DNA from: SIG440 sp045579055
Lineage (GTDB): Bacteria > Bacillota > Clostridia > Monoglobales > Monoglobaceae
Direction: 5' to 3'
Assembly: GCA_045579055.1 (NCBI GenBank)
Contig: JAZNLK010000195.1
Location: 1-16,871 of the forward strand
Length of the DNA stretch: 16,871 nucleotides
Shown: positions 1 to 7,080 of the stretch, in pieces
Numbering within the stretch: the stretch's first letter is position 1
Layout of the letters: every line of letters starts with the position of its first letter
The notes under the pieces: generated by a model
What the model saw: the letters and a program-made list of their open reading frames with translations, nothing else
What the model was told of the DNA's origin: nothing
Database searches by the model: none
Translations under genes and position numbers: made by a program

Positions 1-141
1 AAAAACGCAGGTATATTTTGTGAAATCGTTTTCGTCGGCGTACGTGGGTACGGTAGAGAACGATTTCGCAAAAAGCAAGTAATGACGGGGTTTCTCGATG
101 AAGCCCCGTCATTAAAACTTTAGTATTTTACGTTTTTTTGG
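1..141. repeat. Left copy of 141-base terminal direct repeat
   Basis: These bases are identical to 16731-16871. The exact end-to-end identity is what a circular contig, or a contig looped through a repeat by a k-mer assembler, looks like. The repeat has no convincing ORF. It folds into two strong hairpins: 16-30 pairs with 59-73 (15 base pairs including one T-G wobble), enclosing a small CGTAC/GTACG hairpin at 39-52, and 81-93 pairs with 101-113. Confidence 0.95.
16..113. other. Structured palindromic element, possible RNA or MITE core
   Basis: Two adjacent long stems are visible. In the first, 16-30 pairs with 59-73 (core GAAATCGTT/AACGATTTC) around an inner hairpin of CGTAC, loop GTGG, GTACG at 39-52. 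In the second, AATGACGGGG at 81-90 pairs with CCCCGTCATT at 104-113, extended three pairs inward to a 7-base loop. Neither stem is followed directly by a T-run, so a classical terminator is unlikely. I do not recognise a known RNA family. It may be a non-coding RNA or the core of a dispersed mobile repeat. Confidence 0.6.
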
Positions 142-197
142 TATGACTTAATCCATACCATACATCATTTTTTATTGAATTTCTTGCGGTAGAGCAA

Positions 198-238
198 GTT
201 TTTCGACAGTCTGAGGCGACTTATCGGTCGCCTTTTTC
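198..238 (+). terminator. Hairpin with T-run just upstream of the mscS-like gene
   Basis: AGGCGAC at 214-220 pairs with GTCGCCT at 227-233 around TTATCG, followed by TTTTCTTT, which is a good intrinsic terminator shape. It ends about 15 bases before the ribosome binding site of the mscS-like gene, and I see no clear sigma-A promoter between them. It could end transcription coming from typA or the repeat element, or act as an attenuator. Bases 198-214 form the right arm of an inverted repeat whose left arm is at 16721-16736. Confidence 0.6.
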
Positions 239-265
239 TTTGATTCGGAAAGAAAGGTGAAAAAT

Positions 266-1084
266 ATGGATTGGAATGCTTTCGGGCATTATCTTCTGGA
301 GCTGGCAAAGGCTTTGGGAATCAGACTTCTTATTGCCGGTGTTGTTCTTATAGTGGGACGGAAGATAATAAAATGGCTGAAGAAAAAAATAAATAATTCC
401 GCAAAAGGTGATACTGCCGAGGAACAGGGTGCTCATCTGTTTCTTGCGGGGTTTGCCGGAATTGCCCTGAATGTGTTGTTGTTTATTACAATTGCAATGA
501 TTTTGGGTATTCCTGCCACTTCGTTTATTGCGGCACTTGCTTCCTGCGGTGTTGCAATAGGTCTTGCGATGCAGGGCTTCCTGAGCAACTTTGCCGGAGG
601 AATTATGATTCTCATATTCAAGCCGTTCAGAATCGGCGATTATATTGAAACCCCTGAGACGGCAGGTACGGTTTCGGAGATTTCGGTTGTCTATACCTTC
701 CTCAGAACTCCTGACAACAAGGTGATTACCATTCCCAACGGTAATCTGACAAATTCCATCATCCAGAATTATTCTGCCGTGGACAGACGAAGAGTGGATA
801 TGGTTTTCAATGTGTCCTATGACAGCGACATTGAAGTGGTGAAGAAAATTCTTATGGATGTTGTGAAAAGACACCCAAAGGTTTTGCAGGACCCGGAGCC
901 TTTTGCACGGCTTTCGGCTCACGGTGCCAGCTCCCTTGATTTCACTGCAAGGGTATGGTGCAAAACCGATGATTACTGGACAGTAAAGTTTGACCTTATG
1001 GAGGAAGTGAAAAAGGAATTTGACAACAACGGAATTTCCATTCCCTTCCCTCAGCTGGATGTTCATATTGACCAGAATAAGTAG
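266..1084 (+). CDS. MscS-family small-conductance mechanosensitive channel
   Basis: This encodes a 272-aa membrane protein of the MscS (YggB/YkuT) family, which opens under membrane tension to release solutes on osmotic downshock. The N-terminus has hydrophobic helices (about residues 15-31 and 57-80). These are followed by the family's pore helix, rich in Gly and Ala, in the stretch containing AIGLAMQGFLSNFAGG, and then KPFRIGDYIE leading into the beta domain (IPNGNLTNS). The C-terminal alpha/beta domain ends with GISIPFPQLDVH, typical of the family. The ATG at 266 is preferred over an upstream GTG at 257 because AAAGGTG at 253-259 is its ribosome binding site with about six bases of spacing. 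It converges with the CmpB-like gene, ten bases apart. Family assignment is firm; which paralogue is not known. Confidence 0.93.
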   Translation: MDWNAFGHYLLELAKALGIRLLIAGVVLIVGRKIIKWLKKKINNSAKGDTAEEQGAHLFLAGFAGIALNVLLFITIAMILGIPATSFIAALASCGVAIGLAMQGFLSNFAGGIMILIFKPFRIGDYIETPETAGTVSEISVVYTFLRTPDNKVITIPNGNLTNSIIQNYSAVDRRRVDMVFNVSYDSDIEVVKKILMDVVKRHPKVLQDPEPFARLSAHGASSLDFTARVWCKTDDYWTVKFDLMEEVKKEFDNNGISIPFPQLDVHIDQNK

Positions 1085-1093
1085 ATGCCGGGA

Positions 1094-1477
1094 TTAACTG
1101 CTGAACAGTGGAAACTTGTTGCCGAAAAACAGGATTACAAGGCTCAGAAAGAACCACAGCATGCAATAAAGCGGACAAATCTGACCCAAAAAATTCAAGG
1201 GCTGTCGGGAGTAATCCCACACGGCAAGGTCAAAAACAATGTTCAGAAGTATCCCCGAAAGAAGCTCAACGGCTGAAATTGCACCGCAGCAAAGAAGAGC
1301 ACGGAAGAAATAGGATTTGGCACGGAAGCGGCTGTTGATTATGCGGATAAGGGAAAAGCAAATCCCGCCCACAACCGCCATACTGGGATGAGTGTGTCCA
1401 CGCCACAGTATTTCAAGCAGACAGTAACCCGCCGCTCCTATGAGAAAAATAAGACAGTACCGTTTGCAATCAGTCAT
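1094..1477 (-). CDS. CmpB-like putative ABC-transporter type permease (PF06541-like)
   Basis: This is a 127-aa integral membrane protein with about four hydrophobic segments. The pattern near the C-terminus, WDYSRQPLNFLGQICPLY followed by a hydrophobic helix, is the hallmark of the PF06541 putative ABC-transporter type IV family (CmpB-like), whose biochemical role is poorly known. The reading frame stays open upstream to 1777, but the ATG at 1477 is chosen because GGAG lies six to seven bases before it. The upstream extension reads through repeat DNA and has biased composition. Overlapping + strand ORFs at 1085-1338 are hydrophilic and unlike any family. No good promoter or terminator is evident. 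Its stop is ten bases from the convergent mscS-like stop. Confidence 0.75.
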   Translation of the reverse strand: MTDCKRYCLIFLIGAAGYCLLEILWRGHTHPSMAVVGGICFSLIRIINSRFRAKSYFFRALLCCGAISAVELLSGILLNIVFDLAVWDYSRQPLNFLGQICPLYCMLWFFLSLVILFFGNKFPLFSS

Positions 1478-1549
1478 AACAATCTCCGTTCGTTTTTCAG
1501 ACTGATTGTAGTTTGTCCGTATTTTGGGAAATAATACAAAAAGAATAAG

Positions 1550-1623
1550 GAATATTGAATAAAGAAAAAATAATAAAGAATAAAGAATAAAAGTGGTGGC
1601 TTTGCTATGCAAAGCTGTGATTG
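1550..1623 (+). repeat. GCTTTGC-hairpin dispersed repeat, copy A
   Basis: The core is GAATATTGAATAAAG, an AT-rich spacer of AATAAAG units, then GGTGGCTTTGC, loop TAT, GCAAAGCTGTGATT. The perfect 7-bp stem is at 1599-1605 and 1609-1615. The same arrangement recurs at 6181-6229 and 8229-8284 with a conserved stem but different loops (TAT, ATT, TCC). Confidence 0.8.
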
Positions 1624-1628
1624 AAGTC

Positions 1629-1734
1629 TCTCCCTCAGTCAGCAATGCTGTTATTTGATGAAGAAATCCTTGCGGATTTCTTTTTAACAGCCATTTGCGA
1701 GAGCATTTTGGGTGATAAAAAAGATGGAGGGAGA
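1629..1734. repeat. Short inverted-repeat element (MITE-like)
   Basis: TCTCCCTC at 1629-1636 is matched by GAGGGAGA at 1727-1734. Inside are CAGCA/TGCTG and a perfect 9-bp stem, AAGAAATCC at 1661-1669 with GGATTTCTT at 1674-1682, which runs into TTTTT and could terminate + strand transcription. The left end (CTCCCTCAGTC) resembles the left end of the element at 12848. Classification as a non-autonomous element is inference. Confidence 0.5.
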
Positions 1735-1773
1735 AATGTGCGTGATTACGTACTTTTTCATTTTGCAACAACC

Positions 1774-1818
1774 CCATAAAAATAAAGCTGTTTGAAGACT
1801 TTCGTTTTCAAACAGCTT
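1774..1818 (-). terminator. Rho-independent terminator of the AI-2E permease gene
   Basis: On the minus strand AAGCTGTTTGAA (1818-1807) pairs perfectly with TTCAAACAGCTT (1796-1785) across a 10-base loop, followed by TATTTTTATG. The stem begins seven bases after the permease stop codon. Confidence 0.85.
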
Positions 1819-1825
1819 TTTCATA

Positions 1826-3019
1826 TCATTTTGAAACAGTTTCGGTAAGTTCAGCTTCGGAGCCTTCGTCAGCCGTTGTTTCGGGAGCTTCCCGGTCGTT
1901 GTTTGCGGCATCGGAGTCGGGTTCAATTCCGAAGAATTCTTCCTTGAATTTAAGTCTGCCTGTTTTGTGGAGTGCAATGAGGATTGTTACAAAAACCGGG
2001 AGACCAATCATTCCCATAATGCCGTAAATTTTGTAGCCCACATAGATTGTAACGAGAGTTACCAGAGGATGAAGTCCCAGTTGCATACCGATTATCTTGG
2101 GTTCTGTGAAGTTGCGGATTATGATGGTTATCAGATAAACCACAAGAAGCCCCACTCCCAGGAAGTTGTTTCCCGCTGAGAAGGAGAAAATTGCCCAGGG
2201 AATCATAATTCCGCCTGTTCCCAGAACGGGAAGAATGTCGAAAACCGCAATTATGGCTGCAATGCCCAGAGCATTTTCAACGTCCAGAAGAGAAAGCCCG
2301 ATGAGCAGTTCGGTGAATGTCATAACCAGGATTATTCCGTAAGCCTTTGCATATTTCAACAGAGTTTTTCCCAACTGGAGCTTGGTGTCGCTTATGAGGT
2401 CAACAATTCGGTGGGGCAGAAGCTTTTTGACAAATTCCTTTATTTTGTCGTATTCCATACAGATGAAAAATGACGAAAGAATGGTGAATATGACATTCAG
2501 GAAGTAATAGGGAAGTTTGCCTGTTGTTTCGGCAACAAAGCCCACAACTCTTTCGGACAGCTGTGAAAACAAATCACGGAGACCTCCGAATGCACCGTCG
2601 GTAACAGCCGAAAGCTGTTCAAGTGTTTCGGGCGGAAGATCCTTTGTCATACGGTTGATTGAGTCTTTTATGTTGTTCCACATGGGAACAATATTGTCAT
2701 CAAAATATTTTGGCAGGCTTGTGAAAACAACCTGAGCGGAATTCAGTATTTTTGTTCCCAGATACCAGAAAAGAAGTGCCAGAACCACGTATTCAAGAAG
2801 CAAGATAACAAAGCCGCAAATTTTGCGGTTGATTTTCGTTTTGTTTGTTACCTTGGCGACAATGGGATTCACCGATGCGGCAAGAAGAAAACCGACGATA
2901 AAGGGCAAAAGCCACCCAACCACGTATCTGAAAAACAAAAGAACCAACGCGGCTATTATGGCAAAGTAAGTCATATTGATAATAAAGGACCGACGGGATT
3001 CAAGTCGGTTTTTCGGCAT
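1826..3019 (-). CDS. AI-2E family transporter, YtvI-like membrane permease
   Basis: This is a 397-aa polytopic membrane protein of the AI-2E transporter superfamily (PF01594), which in Firmicutes includes the sporulation protein YtvI. Two N-terminal helices (about residues 15-60) include LLPFIVGFLLAASVNPIV, the family's opening motif. A hydrophilic extracytoplasmic stretch follows, then a helical block with FDILPVLGTGGIMIPWAI and EPKIIGMQLGLHPLVTL, both diagnostic. The C-terminal 40 residues are an acidic, Glu/Ala/Thr-rich tail. An ATG at 3028 also exists, but AGGAAGGG abuts it directly and sits about nine bases before the ATG at 3019, so 3019 is preferred. The gene is a single unit with promoter and terminator. 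Family is firm; substrate and any sporulation role are unknown. Confidence 0.9.
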   Translation of the reverse strand: MPKNRLESRRSFIINMTYFAIIAALVLLFFRYVVGWLLPFIVGFLLAASVNPIVAKVTNKTKINRKICGFVILLLEYVVLALLFWYLGTKILNSAQVVFTSLPKYFDDNIVPMWNNIKDSINRMTKDLPPETLEQLSAVTDGAFGGLRDLFSQLSERVVGFVAETTGKLPYYFLNVIFTILSSFFICMEYDKIKEFVKKLLPHRIVDLISDTKLQLGKTLLKYAKAYGIILVMTFTELLIGLSLLDVENALGIAAIIAVFDILPVLGTGGIMIPWAIFSFSAGNNFLGVGLLVVYLITIIIRNFTEPKIIGMQLGLHPLVTLVTIYVGYKIYGIMGMIGLPVFVTILIALHKTGRLKFKEEFFGIEPDSDAANNDREAPETTADEGSEAELTETVSK

Positions 3020-3069
3020 TTTTACCATCCCTTCCTGGATTGTGTGAATAAAACATTCTTATTATATTA

Positions 3070-3098
3070 ATTAAAACACAATTCTATTTTATTGTCAA
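3070..3098 (-). promoter_or_regulatory. Sigma-A type promoter of the AI-2E permease gene
   Basis: On the minus strand a consensus -35 TTGACA (3098-3093) is followed after 17 bases by TTTAAT (3075-3070). It lies about 50 bases upstream of the start codon. Confidence 0.75.
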
Positions 3099-3200
3099 GC
3101 GGTGAAAGTGTTGATTGATGTAACTTTGGCAGGTTTTTTGCAGGATTTGATGCTTTGACGGAAATCTTTGATGTTTTTGTATTAAATTTTTCATAAAGAC

Positions 3201-3229
3201 TTGAATAGTTTTGGAAGATATGATATACT
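3201..3229 (+). promoter_or_regulatory. Sigma-A type promoter of the pyrH-rseP operon
   Basis: TTGAAT at 3201-3206, 17 bases, then TATACT at 3224-3229. It lies about 70 bases upstream of the first gene at 3298 and is the only clear promoter I see ahead of the seven-gene run. Confidence 0.7.
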
Positions 3230-3297
3230 TTTATAAAATGTATAATTAGGCTCATTTGCACCTGAGAGTGCGGATTTTACTGAAAGGAATGAAAAAA

Positions 3298-3924
3298 ATG
3301 GCAACAAAAAAGAAGATGTCACCAAGAACCAAGAAAATCCTTCTGGGCTTCGGTATCGGAGGCGGAACAATTCTTGTCTTTTTAATATCGTTTTTTTTGG
3401 CACTTTATTTTATAATCAATCCCGTTGTCTGGAACGATCCGGCAATCCTTGCCGAGAACAAAAACCTTCGGGATGAAAACGAAGCAATGAAAGAGGAACT
3501 TGCCGAGCTGACAAGCTCCGATGAAAACGACAACACTCCTTCGGGCGGTGGTTCAACCGTTGCTCCCAACGATGTTGCTGACGACGATGATGATAACCAC
3601 AGACCCACAGAGACAACTCCCCAGGAAAATTCAGGCGGCGGCTCAGGGCAGTCAACTCCCGTTACTCCCGAAAGACCCACCGAAATTGCACCCTCCGGGG
3701 ATAGCAACAGCGGAAACGGAAGTGACACTTCGGGCGAAGAATCCGGCGAGGTCAGCGGTGAGGGAGAAGCAACAGAAGAACCGGGCGAGGAAACGACTGA
3801 TGACGGTTCAGGGGAAGAGTCCGATGAAGGAACACCCACCTTCAACCCCGAAATCGAGGTAACACCTGAGGGCGGACGTCCCAACGACGGCGAAACCGAC
3901 GTAACCACAATTGTTTTAGATTAA
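3298..3924 (+). CDS. Membrane-anchored coiled-coil protein with acidic low-complexity tail
   Basis: The 208-aa product starts with a basic segment (MATKKKMSPRTKK), then one transmembrane helix at about residues 14-40. A short predicted coiled coil follows at about 50-72 (ENKNLRDENEAMKEELAEL), and then about 135 residues of Ser, Thr, Glu, Asp, Gly and Pro low complexity. The topology and coiled coil recall FtsB/DivIC (septum formation initiator) proteins, but the long disordered tail does not fit that family, so no function is assigned. ATG 3298 is preferred over upstream ATGs at 3256 and 3289 because AAAGGA ends nine bases before it. It is the first gene after the operon promoter and ends 19 bases before pyrH. 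A minus-strand ORF across the tail is a compositional shadow. Confidence 0.8.
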   Translation: MATKKKMSPRTKKILLGFGIGGGTILVFLISFFLALYFIINPVVWNDPAILAENKNLRDENEAMKEELAELTSSDENDNTPSGGGSTVAPNDVADDDDDNHRPTETTPQENSGGGSGQSTPVTPERPTEIAPSGDSNSGNGSDTSGEESGEVSGEGEATEEPGEETTDDGSGEESDEGTPTFNPEIEVTPEGGRPNDGETDVTTIVLD

Positions 3925-3943
3925 TTTTGGGAGGTAGAAACCA

Positions 3944-4648
3944 ATGTCAATAAAATATAAAAGAGTAATGCTCAAAATAAGCGGCGAGGCTCTTGCCGGC
4001 GAGAAGGGATTCGGTCTTGACGGCGAAACTGTTGCAACAATAGCTCAGAAGGTTAAAGAATGTTCTGAGCTTGGCTGCGAAATTGCAATTGTTGTGGGCG
4101 GCGGAAACTTCTGGCGTGGCAGAACCGGCGAAGGTATGGACAGAGTCCGTGCAGACCATATGGGTATGCTTGCCACGGTAATCAATTCCCTGGCTCTTCT
4201 TGATGCCCTTGAACAGCTTGGTGTTCCTGCAAGAGTTCAGACGGCAATCGAAATGCGACAGATTGCTGAGCCTTACATAAGACTCAAGGCAATGAGACAT
4301 CTTGAAAAGGAAAGAGTTGTTATTTTTGCCTGCGGAACAGGCAATCCGTACTTCTCAACCGACACAGCCGCAGCACTTCGTGCAACCGAAATCAATGCGG
4401 AAATCATTCTTCTTGCAAAGAAGGTTGATGCGGTTTATGACAGCGACCCCAACCTCAACCCTGATGCGGTTAAGTTTGACGAGCTGAACTATATTGATGT
4501 TCTGAACCGTGGCCTTGGTGTTATGGATTCAACCGCAACATCACTTTGTATGGACAACAAAATCCCGATTCTTGTTTTCGGTCTTGATGACCCCGAAAAC
4601 ATCAAGAGAGCCGTTATGGGCGAAAAGATTGGTACTATAGTAAGATAA
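3944..4648 (+). CDS. pyrH: UMP kinase (uridylate kinase)
   Basis: The 234-aa product phosphorylates UMP to UDP with ATP in cytoplasmic pyrimidine nucleotide synthesis. It is the bacterial hexameric enzyme of the amino acid kinase fold, not the eukaryotic type. Visible family motifs are MLKISGEAL near residue 9, IVVGGGNFWRG near 50, DHMGMLATVINSLAL near 70, the FACGTGNPYFSTDTAA nucleotide loop near 130, and KVDAVYDSDP near 165. Length matches the usual 230-245 aa. The ATG follows a GGGAGG site by nine bases. The frr gene lies 36 bases downstream, the usual bacterial pyrH-frr pairing, although the common upstream rpsB-tsf pair is replaced here by the coiled-coil membrane protein gene. Confidence 0.97.
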   Translation: MSIKYKRVMLKISGEALAGEKGFGLDGETVATIAQKVKECSELGCEIAIVVGGGNFWRGRTGEGMDRVRADHMGMLATVINSLALLDALEQLGVPARVQTAIEMRQIAEPYIRLKAMRHLEKERVVIFACGTGNPYFSTDTAAALRATEINAEIILLAKKVDAVYDSDPNLNPDAVKFDELNYIDVLNRGLGVMDSTATSLCMDNKIPILVFGLDDPENIKRAVMGEKIGTIVR

Positions 4649-4684
4649 GATAAAAAACAGTTTTTTGAAAGGTGGATGAATTAT

Positions 4685-5227
4685 ATGCAAAATGCAGAAA
4701 GCAAAATGGAAAAAACTCTGGCTGCGCTCAGATCCGATTTGGGGGCTATCCGTGCAGGAAGAGCAAATCCTGCAATTCTTGACAAAGTAACAGTTGAATA
4801 CTACGGTGTTGCAACCCCCATTCAGCAGGTTGGTACCGTTGCTGTTCCCGAACCCAGAACAATCACAATCCAGCCCTGGGATGCTTCAATTCTGGGCGAA
4901 ATTGAAAAGGCAATCCTCAAGTCAGACGTTGGTATCAATCCCAACAACGACGGCAAGATGATTCGTCTTAACTTCCCTCCTCTCACAGAGGAAAGAAGAA
5001 AGGAGCTTGTTAAGGGTATTTCAAAGCGTGGCGAAGAAGCGAAGGTTGCTGTCCGCAACATCCGTCGTGACGCTCTTGAAGGCTTCAAAAAGCAGAAGAA
5101 GGACGGCGAAATCACCGAGGACGATCTGAAGAATCTGGAAACAAAAATTCAGAAGCTCACAGACAAGTTCGTTGCTGAGGTTGATAGTGTTGTTGCCGCA
5201 AAAGAAAAGGAAATCCTTGAAGTATAA
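4685..5227 (+). CDS. frr: Ribosome recycling factor
   Basis: The 180-aa product works with EF-G to split post-termination ribosomes in the cytoplasm. Family landmarks are the N-terminal helix with AIRAGRANPAILDKV, the hinge VEYYGVATPIQQ, the beta domain with PEPRTITIQPWD, and the long helices containing FPPLTEERRKEL and EEAKVAVRNIRRDA. An in-frame ATG at 4676 would add three residues. However, AAGGTGG (4669-4675) touches that codon and sits nine bases before the ATG at 4685, so 4685 is preferred; homologue length would also permit 4676. It sits between pyrH and uppS in the operon. Confidence 0.95.
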   Translation: MQNAESKMEKTLAALRSDLGAIRAGRANPAILDKVTVEYYGVATPIQQVGTVAVPEPRTITIQPWDASILGEIEKAILKSDVGINPNNDGKMIRLNFPPLTEERRKELVKGISKRGEEAKVAVRNIRRDALEGFKKQKKDGEITEDDLKNLETKIQKLTDKFVAEVDSVVAAKEKEILEV

Positions 5228-5249
5228 TTTTTCAGAGGAATGAGATTTA

Positions 5250-5993
5250 ATGTTTTTTAAAAAGAAAAAGAAGGACGCTGAGGTTCTTGACCCCAACAAT
5301 ATTCCACAGCATATCGGGATAATTATGGACGGAAACGGCAGATGGGCAAAGCGAAGAGGTCTTCCCCGCAGTGCGGGTCACCGTGCCGGAGCCGAAACTC
5401 TCAAGAAAATCGTAAAGTATTGCGACAAGGTGGGTGTCAAGAGTATTACTGCGTATGCCTTCTCAACCGAAAACTGGAACAGACCTCAGAAAGAGGTTGA
5501 TGCCCTGATGGATTTGCTTTATATGTATCTCCAGCAGGTTGAGGAACAGTTTGCCGGAACAAATGTTATTTTGTCGGTTATCGGCGACCGTTCAAGGCTT
5601 TCGGACAAGATTAATTCTGCAATCGACTATGCCGAGGACTATACAAAGAACAACACGGGGCTGAGGTTGAATGTCGCCCTGAATTACGGTGGACGTGACG
5701 AAATCACCCGTGCGGCACAGCTTCTTGCAAAAGAGGTTGCTGACGGCAAGCTTTCTGCCGAGGAAATCACCGAGGAAAAGCTTTCGGAAAAGATGTATAC
5801 GGCAGCACTTCCTGAGGTGGATTTGATAATCAGACCCAGCGGTGAATACCGTCTTTCAAACTTCCTGCTCTGGCAGGCGGCATATGCGGAATTCTGGTTC
5901 AACAACATCAATTGGCCTGACTTTTCGGAAAAACATATGGAACAGGCACTTCTTGATTATCAGAAGCGTAACCGTCGTTTCGGCAAAGTATGA
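5250..5993 (+). CDS. uppS: Undecaprenyl diphosphate synthase (cis-prenyltransferase)
   Basis: The 247-aa product condenses farnesyl diphosphate with isopentenyl diphosphates to make C55 undecaprenyl diphosphate, the lipid carrier for cell-wall polymers. The catalytic aspartate is in IIMDGNGRWAKRRG (D27). SAGHRAGAE, TAYAFSTENWNRP, LNYGGRDEI and the C-terminal RPSGEYRLSNFLLWQAAYAE segment are the other conserved regions of cis-prenyltransferases. Many bacteria have RTSGE at the last motif, so RPSGE is a mild variant. A basic N-terminal FKKKKK tail may help membrane association, which is inference. It is separated from cdsA by a 250-base repeat-rich spacer. Confidence 0.97.
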   Translation: MFFKKKKKDAEVLDPNNIPQHIGIIMDGNGRWAKRRGLPRSAGHRAGAETLKKIVKYCDKVGVKSITAYAFSTENWNRPQKEVDALMDLLYMYLQQVEEQFAGTNVILSVIGDRSRLSDKINSAIDYAEDYTKNNTGLRLNVALNYGGRDEITRAAQLLAKEVADGKLSAEEITEEKLSEKMYTAALPEVDLIIRPSGEYRLSNFLLWQAAYAEFWFNNINWPDFSEKHMEQALLDYQKRNRRFGKV

Positions 5994-6019
5994 CCCAAAG
6001 GTGGAATACGGAAATATCG

Positions 6020-6157
6020 GGGTTGTAGCAAAATGCAAAAAACGGTTCGTCGAAAATCGCCGAACCCTACAAATTGTATCGCACTTCCAATGCAACATAC
6101 AATATATGTAGGGGACAGCCTTTAGGATGTCCCGGAAAAACCATTTTGCTGCAGCCC
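6020..6157. repeat. MITE-like element with 17-base imperfect terminal inverted repeats
   Basis: GGGTTGTAGCAAAATGC at 6020-6036 matches the reverse complement of CCATTTTGCTGCAGCCC at 6141-6157 in 14 of 17 positions. Inside are GGTTCG/CGAACC, TTGTAT/ATACAA and GGGACA/TGTCCC hairpins. There is no ORF. It sits in the uppS-cdsA gap inside the operon, so it would be transcribed. Mobile ancestry is inferred from structure only. Confidence 0.65.
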
Positions 6158-6180
6158 TTAGTTTTGATAAAAAGAAGAAA

Positions 6181-6229
6181 GAATATTGAATAAAAATGGT
6201 TGCTTTGCATTGCAAAGCTATGGTTTATA
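6181..6229 (+). repeat. GCTTTGC-hairpin dispersed repeat, copy B
   Basis: GAATATTGAATAAA, a short spacer, GGTTGCTTTGC, loop ATT, GCAAAGCTATGGTTTATA. The stem is 6202-6208 with 6212-6218. It ends a few bases before the cdsA ribosome binding site. Compare 1550-1623 and 8229-8284. Confidence 0.8.
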
Positions 6230-6246
6230 GGGAAAGGAAGAAGGAT

Positions 6247-7050
6247 ATGAAAACAAGAATTATAACAGGTGCGGCGCTGGTTGTTGTTCTGGCGGCAATG
6301 CTTCTCACACCTCCGGTTGTTCTTACAGGTGCTATAATTGTGATTTCGCTCATTGGACTTTATGAGTTCTATAAGGCAACGGCAATGTGGGATAAAAAAT
6401 GCGTTTGTGCTGTGGGACTTCTGGCGGCAATTGCCATGCCATTCTTGCACCGCATTGACTCAGCACTTTATATGCCAATTGCCTACGGATTTATGTTCCT
6501 GCTGTTTGTCAGTATGCTCACGATGCATAAAACCGTTTCGGTTACTGATGCGGCAATGGTGATTTTCAGCGTTGTTTATGTTCCGTACTTCCTGACAAAT
6601 CTTCTGTATATCAGAGAAATGAACTGCGGGAATGTTCTCATCTGGCTTCCCTTTGTGGGCGCATTTCTCACAGATACCTGTGCATATTTCGCAGGTGTTT
6701 TCCTGGGCAAGCACAAGCTTTGTCCAGAAATCAGCCCCAAAAAGACTATCGAAGGCTCGGTTGGCGGAATCCTTGGCTGTATGGGGGCTTGTATGCTTTA
6801 CGGCTTGATTCTTGAAAAGGCGTGGGCGCTGGATGTGAATTATCTGAACCTTGCAATTCTCGGAATTATTATGGCGATTGTTTCGCAGATTGGCGACCTT
6901 TCGGCATCAATCATCAAACGTAAATTCGGCATCAAGGACTACGGAAAGTTGTTCCCCGGTCACGGCGGGATTCTTGACAGACTTGACAGCGTTATTATGA
7001 TTGCACCCATTGTTTATGTCTTCCTTGCGAATTTGGGAATTTTGATTTAA
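6247..7050 (+). CDS. cdsA: Phosphatidate cytidylyltransferase (CDP-diglyceride synthase)
   Basis: The 267-aa integral membrane enzyme makes CDP-diacylglycerol from phosphatidic acid and CTP, the branch point of bacterial phospholipid synthesis. About eight hydrophobic helices are visible. The C-terminal signature has SIIKRKFGIKDYG followed by FPGHGGILDRLDS, which carries the conserved Lys, Asp and HGG-x-x-DR residues of the CDS family. The frame is open from 6196, but that extension (MVALHCKAMVYRERKKD) is translated repeat copy B. The ATG at 6247 follows an AAAGGAAGAAGGA purine run and starts with the expected MKTRIITG. It follows uppS and precedes dxr by 30 bases. Confidence 0.95.
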   Translation: MKTRIITGAALVVVLAAMLLTPPVVLTGAIIVISLIGLYEFYKATAMWDKKCVCAVGLLAAIAMPFLHRIDSALYMPIAYGFMFLLFVSMLTMHKTVSVTDAAMVIFSVVYVPYFLTNLLYIREMNCGNVLIWLPFVGAFLTDTCAYFAGVFLGKHKLCPEISPKKTIEGSVGGILGCMGACMLYGLILEKAWALDVNYLNLAILGIIMAIVSQIGDLSASIIKRKFGIKDYGKLFPGHGGILDRLDSVIMIAPIVYVFLANLGILI

Positions 7051-7080
7051 TTTTGAAAAACGGAAAGGTTTTGAGCCTTT

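Larger units (their letters stand above)
1478..1784. other. Intergenic region filled with repeats
   Basis: No gene is supported here. The region holds an AT-rich repeat with a GCTTTGC hairpin (1550-1623), then a short inverted-repeat-bounded element (1629-1734) containing a strong hairpin, and then the terminator of the AI-2E permease gene. The 227- and 97-residue minus-strand ORFs that cross it are repeat translations. Confidence 0.7.

Noticed and set aside
221..1066. Minus-strand 281-aa ORF
   Set aside because: It lies wholly opposite the clear MscS gene, has a His/Asn/Arg-rich composition and shows no motif.
1085..1338. Small + strand ORFs after the mscS-like gene
   Set aside because: They overlap the CmpB-like gene on the other strand, are hydrophilic without motif and lack ribosome binding sites.
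3405..3908. Minus-strand 167-aa Ser/Pro/Val-rich ORF
   Set aside because: It is the reverse translation of the low-complexity tail of the + strand membrane protein, with no ribosome binding site or family resemblance.
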